From positions 1-54,514 of the IMG/VR virus record IMGVR_UViG_3300025099_000028: a stretch of DNA of 54,514 nt; one strand, written 5' to 3'. A program made the translations under genes and the position numbers. This document shows, in pieces, positions 50,142 to 54,514 of this stretch. The notes under the pieces are model-generated. The model made no database searches. It was not told the origin of the DNA and saw only the letters and a program-made list of their open reading frames with translations. This DNA is from a virus. Position 1 is the first letter of the stretch. The number at the start of each line of letters is the position of its first letter.

Positions 50142-50322
50142 TTTTCATCTCCTTTATACAATATAAACACCTTTCTCGTTCTATGCCAGCTTGTGGAAAA
50201 TCTGCGTAAAATTCGGTACCATATTGAGCACCATAACACCAATATTCCCAAGTTCTTTTACAAGATTGACACACTTTAACATTTCTTGTCGGATTCTTTT
50301 CTTCTTCTCTAAATCGCCCCAT
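50089..50322 (-). CDS. Zinc-ribbon protein (77 aa)
   Basis: C18-x2-C21 (VCQSCKRTW) and C52-x2-C55 (CLYCIKE) are typical zinc knuckles. GGAGG lies 6 nt before ATG 50322. It overlaps the start of the 559-aa gene in another frame, so translation is probably coupled. Function is unknown. Confidence 0.6.
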   Translation of the reverse strand: MGRFREEEKNPTRNVKVCQSCKRTWEYWCYGAQYGTEFYADFPQAGIERERCLYCIKEMKNAIQFKIRDYRPFYRLK

Positions 50323-50428
50323 CTAAAGCCTCCTGACAGTCGCTACATACTTTTTGTTTATGCTTTAGTGGAAATCCAGCTAAATATTCACCACATTCTA
50401 CGCATACAGGCTCATCAACTTGATTCAT
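50309..50428 (-). CDS. Short zinc-ribbon protein (39 aa)
   Basis: The frame reads MNQVDEPVCVECGEYLAGF and ends KVCSDCQEALDGAI, giving two CxxC pairs in 39 residues, the minimum for a zinc ribbon. It overlaps both neighbours, and AAAGGA lies upstream. Composition and packing support it; it is below most length cut-offs. Confidence 0.55.
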   Translation of the reverse strand: MNQVDEPVCVECGEYLAGFPLKHKQKVCSDCQEALDGAI

Positions 50429-50747
50429 ATATAAATAATCCTTTCGTATTTGCTTCTACTTCACGACCTACAGCTATAACTTCAGCTTTAGCCATATTAA
50501 TAGCATTAATTACCTTATTTTCATCCCAATCATCAACAAGAGCTCTGAATCTTTTAAATAATAAGGCTGTTAAGAATGCTTCTATATCTTTATAGAAATA
50601 TCTTTCACCTCTTTTAATCATTGCCTCTTCAGTTGAATGGGGTGGGCCAGTTATCAATATCCATTGATGTTCATCTTTGGTTAAAATGCATCTACGTTTA
50701 CCAACATTTGAATTTACTATAATTGTTTTGTCAAGTATTTTAAGCAT
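50415..50747 (-). CDS. Unknown early protein (110 aa)
   Basis: A soluble protein with a beta-rich start (LDKTIIVNSNVGKRRCILT, WILITGPP) and a helical end (FLTALLFKRFRALVDDWDEN; VINAINMAKAEVIAVGREVE). GGAGA precedes ATG 50747, overlapping the wHTH gene end. No family is recognised. Confidence 0.6.
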   Translation of the reverse strand: MLKILDKTIIVNSNVGKRRCILTKDEHQWILITGPPHSTEEAMIKRGERYFYKDIEAFLTALLFKRFRALVDDWDENKVINAINMAKAEVIAVGREVEANTKGLFIYESS

Positions 50748-51030
50748 TTAATCTCCAGATATGTGTGTTTTTACCATAGCTACTCTTCTGTAACTCATCG
50801 GTTTTAGTTAACTTATCAGCTTTAGTTAAAGTATTTATGGCTCGTCTAATACTAGTAATTGGCCATGTCTTACCTAAATCTAAGCATCGTAATTCTATAT
50901 CTTCAGGTGAAAATCCTCGTCCTGGGTTCCATATAAATATTTGATATATTAACTCTTCTTGTTTTGCGGTTTGTATCCATGATGACCTTAGTTGAGGTCC
51001 AGTTTCATTGGTCGTATTATAATATGTCAT
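50740..51030 (-). CDS. Winged helix-turn-helix protein (96 aa)
   Basis: The order of helices and strands (LIYQIFIWNPGRGFSPEDI; WPITSIRRAINTLTKADKL; HIWRLNA) is that of a winged-helix DNA-binding domain, possibly a phage regulator or a replication-initiation accessory. ATG 51030 overlaps the upstream stop (ATGA). Confidence in the fold is moderate; the target is unknown. Confidence 0.6.
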   Translation of the reverse strand: MTYYNTTNETGPQLRSSWIQTAKQEELIYQIFIWNPGRGFSPEDIELRCLDLGKTWPITSIRRAINTLTKADKLTKTDELQKSSYGKNTHIWRLNA

Positions 51031-51176
51031 TTTTTATCCTTCTTTAAATCATTTAAGCTTTTAAATGCTACAATCTTACCTTTAACCATTTTGGCAAATT
51101 TCATTGCTTGATGTCTTATATTAAAAGATTTAGATATCTTTTCTTTACCCATCTTAAACTTAACTATATATCTCAT
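51027..51176 (-). CDS. Short basic protein (49 aa)
   Basis: A Lys-rich peptide (starts MRYIVKFKMGKEKISKSFN, ends DLKKDKK) with a beta-rich core. AAGGAG precedes ATG 51176, and the stop overlaps the wHTH start (ATGA). Possibly nucleic-acid binding. It was not in the size range of ordinary gene callers. Confidence 0.55.
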   Translation of the reverse strand: MRYIVKFKMGKEKISKSFNIRHQAMKFAKMVKGKIVAFKSLNDLKKDKK

Positions 51177-51422
51177 GTGTTCTCCTTGTTTGTTCTATAG
51201 CCACACTCCTTGAAAATCACGTGGTCAGACGCAAAACCCATAGAATGTGGCTTTAGAATTAATAATATATAGTAGAATTTATGCAGTTTCAGTGACCTTC
51301 GTGGTTTGAACCCACCTGATTTCTCCCGTTGTTTAATAGCAGGCACTATTAAAGACTACATATTATTGGTCTTGTTATCAATATTTGGGTGTGTTATACT
51401 CCCACCCAAGAGTACTGAGGAC
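51177..51422 (-). promoter_or_regulatory. Non-coding region with three stem-loops after the Ubl gene
   Basis: Perfect stems are seen at 51385-51409 (TTGGGTG/CACCCAA), 51333-51352 (TTAATAG/CTATTAA, 6-nt loop) and 51199-51252 (AGCCACA/TGTGGCT). A shorter GTGG/CCAC hairpin with a T-arm-like loop lies at 51301-51315. No ORF with an SD is seen in the gap. The first stem may end the Ubl transcript, and the last lies 23 nt before ATG 51176. No whole tRNA could be folded. Confidence 0.45.
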
Positions 51423-51629
51423 TTACTTCTCTCCACCAGTTTTATCATTGCTAACAGCAGCTACTAGATCACCATCTTGTAAGCTATATGAATTAGATTT
51501 ATTAGATCCATTCACTGCTACAGATGCACTAGAGCTAATATCAAGCTCTTCTCTAAGCTCACATATTGTTTCTGCTCTAACTTCTTGCTCTACGAAGCCG
51601 CCACCGGCTAACACTTTTATACTTGGCAT
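51423..51629 (-). CDS. Ubiquitin-like (ThiS/MoaD-type beta-grasp) protein (68 aa)
   Basis: A small beta-grasp modifier candidate. SIKVLAG and FVEQEVRAE look like strands 1 and 2, TICELREELDI like the helix, and VAVNG...SYSLQDGDLVAAVS like the last strands. ThiS/MoaD proteins share the vNG...L-DGD-V pattern. It ends DKTGGEK: Gly-Gly at 65-66 followed by two residues. ThiS and MoaD end in GG exactly, so the EK extension would need proteolysis before activation, and a JAB protease and an E1-like enzyme are encoded in the same block. AAAGGAG precedes ATG 51629. Sulfur transfer is an alternative role. Confidence 0.72.
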   Translation of the reverse strand: MPSIKVLAGGGFVEQEVRAETICELREELDISSSASVAVNGSNKSNSYSLQDGDLVAAVSNDKTGGEK

Positions 51630-51640
51630 TTGATACTCCT

Positions 51641-51838
51641 TTAACTAGTTAACTTATGAATTGCAGTTCTCACCTTCAGCCATATCGGGTGATCTGCTTT
51701 GTATTGCTTTTCGCAATTTTGTACTGTCCCAATTGAGACTTTATAGATATCTGCTACAAATCTATACTTAAATCCATCAAGTATTCGCATTAATGCTATC
51801 TTTTTTCTTAACTTTTTTGGAAATGGCTTTCTTCCCAT
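51641..51838 (-). CDS. Small helix-turn-helix protein (65 aa)
   Basis: Basic N-terminus (MGRKPFPKKLRKKIALM) and a clear HTH (FKYRFVADIYKVSIGTVQNC) like those of Mor/resolvase-type or terminase-type DNA readers. AGGAG precedes ATG 51838. It lies 11 nt upstream of the Ubl gene and may control the cluster. The exact family is not recognised. Confidence 0.6.
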   Translation of the reverse strand: MGRKPFPKKLRKKIALMRILDGFKYRFVADIYKVSIGTVQNCEKQYKADHPIWLKVRTAIHKLTS

Positions 51839-52052
51839 TGTTTTCTTCTCCTATTTTAGCTATTCTAAACATACCTCTTACTTCATCGGGTTTATTGTCA
51901 TCGGTATGATTAATAATTGCATCAACATACCCTGTTAAATACATTTCTGCCTCTATTTCTAATTCAAAAGGACGAAGAGGGTGATCTTGGACCACCCCAG
52001 CTTCATCTTTACAGGAGAACAAAACAGTATATCGATAATTAAATTCTTCCAT
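51777..52052 (-). CDS. Unknown early protein (91 aa)
   Basis: The start is ATG 52052 after GGAGAAG, within the end of the upstream gene. It is beta-rich (YRYTVLFSCKDEAG; PFELEIEAEMYLTGYVDAII) with a Lys-rich tail. It overlaps the HTH gene start. No family is recognised. Confidence 0.55.
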   Translation of the reverse strand: MEEFNYRYTVLFSCKDEAGVVQDHPLRPFELEIEAEMYLTGYVDAIINHTDDNKPDEVRGMFRIAKIGEENNGKKAISKKVKKKDSINANT

Positions 52053-52260
52053 TAGCTTCTCCATTCTTAGAAACAGGTTTATCAAATATAGCAATAGTTA
52101 AGCTTGATTTAAGCTCATTAAGTCTACGTTCTGTAGCTCCTATTAATACATCTGATATTCTAGCCCCAAACTCAGTATAATGTATATTCTTTGCTTGAAG
52201 CTTTCTAAACTTTACTAATTGCAATTGATAAAAGCGAATAATTTCATGCTTATTCATCAT
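52039..52260 (-). CDS. Small helical protein (73 aa)
   Basis: An amphipathic helical protein (EIIRFYQLQLVKFRKLQAK; VLIGATERRLNELKSSL) with a polar end. GGAG lies before ATG 52260 within the preceding gene. Coupled overlaps at both ends; unknown function. Confidence 0.55.
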   Translation of the reverse strand: MMNKHEIIRFYQLQLVKFRKLQAKNIHYTEFGARISDVLIGATERRLNELKSSLTIAIFDKPVSKNGEANGRI

Positions 52261-52549
52261 AATCTATTTCTCCTTCCATTATTTGACGGAATATTTCTTC
52301 CATATTAATATCTTCAGTAGTATTATCAGCTATCCAATTGCTTGCCTTAGCTGCACCTAAAACTTTATATAGTTCCCTGTATTGATCTTCCCTATTTGGT
52401 TCTTCTATTGGTGCATTGTGCTTAACTGGATATTTCTTTGCATCCATTTTAGGATCATCATACTTATCGATCATCCTAGTTTCATAGCATTTCTTGTGAT
52501 AATCTATCCCTTCTTGGACAGGTTTATCACATCCTTTACATTTATACAT
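52250..52549 (-). CDS. Zinc-finger-like protein (99 aa)
   Basis: The start is ATG 52549 after AAGGAG. The first 25 residues carry MYKCKGCDKP and DYHKKC, forming a CxxC...HxxxC treble-clef-like site. An acidic helical C-terminus follows. Possibly a nucleic-acid or protein adaptor. No family is recognised. Confidence 0.55.
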   Translation of the reverse strand: MYKCKGCDKPVQEGIDYHKKCYETRMIDKYDDPKMDAKKYPVKHNAPIEEPNREDQYRELYKVLGAAKASNWIADNTTEDINMEEIFRQIMEGEIDYDE

Positions 52550-53306
52550 GAGCGTTCTCCTTCTCATTAGTGGTTAAGTAGTATTTACCTATATCTTTAT
52601 TAAAACCTATAATGCCAGTTTGCATTAATGTTTCTACAATAGGATTTATAGATCCGTGAGCTTTACTGTGTGTAGATACATTGCATAAATATAAATTTTC
52701 AAGACGGTTGTCTTTCTTATTCATGTTAATATGATGTACCGATTCAGTAGGTAATAATGGTCTACCTAAATGCTCTTCCATAATAACTCTATGTTCAAAG
52801 ATAGTTTTCACTGCATATCCATCTTTACGACCATTCTTTTTATACTGTTGTATAAAATTACCATTTTCATCCAGTTTTCTTTCAGTCCATCCAATATAAT
52901 CAGAAATTAAAGTAGGGTTATTTCTTGTGTATTTAGTTTTACTATGTCGTATTTCTAGCCCAATTGAATCAATCGTTTTTTTACATTCACTATGGCCTTT
53001 AATATCTTGACCACAAGTCATACTACCATCTTCTGTTTTGCATTTACTTGGATGTCTAGTAGTTAAAGCTTCCTTACCACATACTTTACAGTTATATTTA
53101 TAGAAAAATATATTACTAACGTTTTTAAAGTCAGATCTCCTACCATAAACAGGTGTTCCTTTAACTATTCTTACCTTTAAATCATTCTCAGGATTATATG
53201 GTAATTGTTTAGTCATTCTTATATCACTCTTGCCATTAATTACATCAAAAGGACCTTCATAACCAGTATTTTCATTATAAGTTGCATTAAAATATGCGTA
53301 TGTCAT
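52542..53306 (-). CDS. HNH homing-type endonuclease (254 aa)
   Basis: The C-half holds an HNH motif with EHRVIMEEHLGRPLLPTE, then VHHINMNKKDNRLENLYL, the pattern of free-standing phage homing endonucleases. The N-half has Cys pairs (CKVCGKE; CKTEDGSMTCGQD; CKK) that form a likely zinc region. AGGAGAG precedes ATG 53306. It is probably a mobile gene inserted in the early block. Confidence 0.82.
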   Translation of the reverse strand: MTYAYFNATYNENTGYEGPFDVINGKSDIRMTKQLPYNPENDLKVRIVKGTPVYGRRSDFKNVSNIFFYKYNCKVCGKEALTTRHPSKCKTEDGSMTCGQDIKGHSECKKTIDSIGLEIRHSKTKYTRNNPTLISDYIGWTERKLDENGNFIQQYKKNGRKDGYAVKTIFEHRVIMEEHLGRPLLPTESVHHINMNKKDNRLENLYLCNVSTHSKAHGSINPIVETLMQTGIIGFNKDIGKYYLTTNEKENAHV

Positions 53307-53323
53307 TTGTTCTCTCCTGTTAT

Positions 53324-53357
53324 GTAAAGAGGCAAGACCTGCATCCTGCCTCGTTAC
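53324..53357 (-). promoter_or_regulatory. Stem-loop before the HNH gene
   Basis: GAGGCA (53329-53334) pairs with TGCCTC (53347-53352), extended by GTAA/TTAC (53324-53327 and 53354-53357) with one mismatch. It starts 3 nt after the upstream gene's stop and lies 18 nt before the HNH ATG. Probably a terminator-like or mRNA-protecting hairpin; no T-run is visible. Confidence 0.5.
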
Positions 53358-53359
53358 GT

Positions 53360-53860
53360 TTAAAGTGGTGTAGTGCAGCTTCTGACTATTGTGTCTGGAT
53401 CTCCTAATCCATCACCGTCACTGTCAACAAACCAAGTTTTTATACCTTCTCCTCCACACACACCACATTCATCAATATAGTTCTCTGGGCAATAGAAGTT
53501 ATCATTTACATCATCTCCTACTTGTATCCAATTCTTAGGTATTTCTGATTCTAATAATGTAGTATATGTTGCACTATGCCATATGAATGTTTCATCTTTA
53601 CCTTTCATACGACGCATTAGGTTAAATGCTTCATCAAAGGTTAGGTCGTCAATATCAATATGAATTTCATTATTGTATCTACGCTCTTCTTCAAGCATTG
53701 CTTTCCATAATACTACTTCATCCTCTACCCCGTGTTGTTGGGATAGAGTTTCAGGTTCAGTTGGTGCTGGGCAATCTCTACCCATATAAGCTATAGCTAC
53801 TAGCATTAAGCCCATTAAAACCATTGCTATGAGCATTTTATGCTCTTTTATTGCTTTCAT
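53360..53860 (-). CDS. Membrane-anchored Ca-loop protein (166 aa)
   Basis: One N-terminal hydrophobic span (about residues 8-26) suggests membrane anchoring with a periplasmic or external domain. The C-half has CPENYIDECGVCGGEG and VDSDGDGLGDPDT (145-157), a thrombospondin-3-like calcium loop. A lipobox is not well formed. AAGGAGT precedes ATG 53860. Such motifs are common in secreted proteins of environmental bacteria, so it may be host-derived, possibly a surface or exclusion protein. Confidence 0.6.
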   Translation of the reverse strand: MKAIKEHKMLIAMVLMGLMLVAIAYMGRDCPAPTEPETLSQQHGVEDEVVLWKAMLEEERRYNNEIHIDIDDLTFDEAFNLMRRMKGKDETFIWHSATYTTLLESEIPKNWIQVGDDVNDNFYCPENYIDECGVCGGEGIKTWFVDSDGDGLGDPDTIVRSCTTPL

Positions 53861-53861
53861 G

Positions 53862-54032
53862 TTACTCCTTTTTGTGTTTTACTGTTGTTAATATGAATCT
53901 TTTTGTTGATATTGTTCTTAAAGATCCATTAGTTAATTGCATTCTAACTCTATGTCCTTGAACTCCAAGGCGATTTACTTCGTAATAAGATAATTCACCT
54001 GTTTGAGTGTCTACTAGTTCAAGTGCAATCAT
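53862..54032 (-). CDS. Small beta-rich protein (56 aa)
   Basis: The start is taken as ATG 54032 because the alternative at 54065 is TTG without advantage. The protein (LELVDTQTGELSYYEVNRLG; QLTNGSLRTISTKRF) looks like a small SH3- or OB-like fold. Its start overlaps the end of the upstream 50-aa gene. Unknown function. Confidence 0.5.
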   Translation of the reverse strand: MIALELVDTQTGELSYYEVNRLGVQGHRVRMQLTNGSLRTISTKRFILTTVKHKKE

Positions 54033-54171
54033 GATATAAGTAATCCATAATAGCCTCTCCAACAAATGACTCTCGCTCAGATTTATATACTATTAATTTG
54101 ACATTAGGATGTGTCTTACATTTATCCTCTTTGATTATATGTCCACATTCAGAGCATATTTTTGTTATCAT
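54019..54171 (-). CDS. Short zinc-ribbon protein, first right-end gene (50 aa)
   Basis: ATG 54171 follows AAGGAG at 9 nt. The peptide starts MITKICSECGHIIKEDKCK with a CxxC pair and a nearby Cys/His (CKTHPN), a small zinc-binding site. It is the first gene after the structured leader (54172-54514). It is short, so it is easily missed. Confidence 0.55.
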   Translation of the reverse strand: MITKICSECGHIIKEDKCKTHPNVKLIVYKSERESFVGEAIMDYLYHDCT

Positions 54172-54514
54172 TATCTTTTCTCCTTATTTAATTTTGAGGG
54201 AGACATAGCTATCTCCCTATGGTAATCTCACGCTTGCAAGCCATGGTGAGTAGTTCACTAACTACCTAGTCGGGTCGACTAATAATGAAAGCACGTCCTA
54301 ATCTCCCCCTCTCAGACCATTGGAAGTATTAAAGATATTCTAAGGTATAAGGGTGCGACCCCTATTTCATGTTATAGCTTCATGAGCTAACCACTTATTC
54401 GGTACCTTTGTCAGACATGCCACGATATCCCCGAAGTTGGTCTTGGGATATACTTTTAATATTATATATCGGTAGAATGAATCATAAGCGAACTGTTATC
54501 ATTCTTACTGGCTA
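54172..54514 (-). promoter_or_regulatory. Structured non-coding leader of the early block
   Basis: No credible gene is seen on either strand. Predicted stems: 54197-54218 (AGGGAGA/TCTCCCT), 54227-54250 (CTCAC/GTGAG), 54250-54265 (GTAGTT/AACTAC), 54267-54281 (TAGTCG-ggt-CGACTA), 54342-54408 (AAGGTA/TACCTT around two inner hairpins) and 54425-54451 (ATATCCC/GGGATAT). On the minus strand a TATAAT lies at 54461-54466, without a clear -35, and could start the early message. A complete canonical tRNA could not be folded. Confidence 0.5.

Noticed and set aside
51298-51320. T-arm-like hairpin (GTGG, loop TTTGAAC, CCAC) suggesting a tRNA
   Set aside because: No matching acceptor stem, D-arm or anticodon arm could be found on either strand at the right distances.
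51423-51629. Lambda gpI-like tail assembly role for the ubiquitin-like protein and gpK-like role for the JAB protein
   Set aside because: Those act in long-tail assembly; here the genes lie in the early replication block, on the opposite strand to all virion genes, and the phage lacks long-tail genes.
54342-54408. tRNA-like fold at the right end (AAGGTA/TACCTT acceptor-like stem, T-arm-like hairpin)
   Set aside because: D-arm and anticodon arm do not form; the inner AGCT/AGCT hairpin is stronger, and the spacing is too short. Kept only as a structured element.

Overview
The window reads as a nearly complete, AT-rich genome of a lytic, short-tailed (podovirus-type) tailed phage. The grounds are a P22-type long portal, a scaffold and major capsid pair, head-tail connector genes, fibre genes and three giant internal-virion (ejection-type) proteins, with no tail tube, sheath or tape-measure gene and no integrase. 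Strong Shine-Dalgarno sites (GGAGG, AAGGAG) precede most free-standing starts, and TAATG or ATGA stop-start overlaps couple most others, so the host uses ordinary SD-led initiation. The host cannot be named. One membrane-anchored protein carries ECGVCGG and DSDGDGLGD segments of the kind common in secreted proteins of environmental Gram-negative bacteria.

Layout. Nearly all of the window is two long, convergent gene blocks. The plus-strand late block (721-41771) runs: small genes; terminase small and large subunits (1883-4752); a lysozyme-like protein; two paralogous beta-rich proteins; portal, scaffold and capsid (6333-11048); two decoration-like proteins; head-tail connectors (12088-13543); a YadA-head-like repeat fibre (13942-16116); two holin-like membrane proteins around a metallophosphoesterase (16680-17893); a 1403-aa tail protein and a 630-aa fibre; a SAM methyltransferase; and a set of ejection-type proteins ending in 1086-, 1683- and 1237-aa giants (29738-41771). 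The 1683-aa protein has a GDHDID motif that suggests a virion RNA polymerase.

The minus-strand early block (54171 down to 41763, plus two genes at 552 and 231 if the ends join) holds DNA-metabolism genes. These are a Hjc-like nuclease, a MazG-like protein, an archaeal-type primase / Fe-S / RecA-helicase fusion, an SSB, an ERF-type annealing protein, an HNH endonuclease and many tiny zinc-ribbon or DNA-binding proteins. No DNA polymerase is visible.

The most striking content is a ubiquitin-like modification set inside the early block. It has a 68-aa ThiS/MoaD/ubiquitin-like beta-grasp protein ending GG-EK (51423-51629), a JAB/JAMM metalloprotease with a complete motif (47536-48438) and an E1/ThiF-like adenylyltransferase (46728-47387). 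A 49-aa protein is locked between the last two by TAATG overlaps. A 559-aa protein of unknown family (48462-50141) sits just upstream, with a Cys in LCFGDL after a His cluster and an SSB-type DLPF tip, and is a candidate E2-like partner. The GG-EK tail predicts that the JAB protein trims the modifier before the E1-like enzyme activates it. The set lies next to the SSB and recombination genes, which hints at modification of replication proteins or of a host defence protein.

Non-coding structure also recurs. Stem-loops lie about 12-31 nt before the first gene of several units on both strands, and the two window ends (1-84 and 54172-54514) are free of genes and full of predicted hairpins. If the ends join, they form one structured leader of roughly 430 nt inside the early block.
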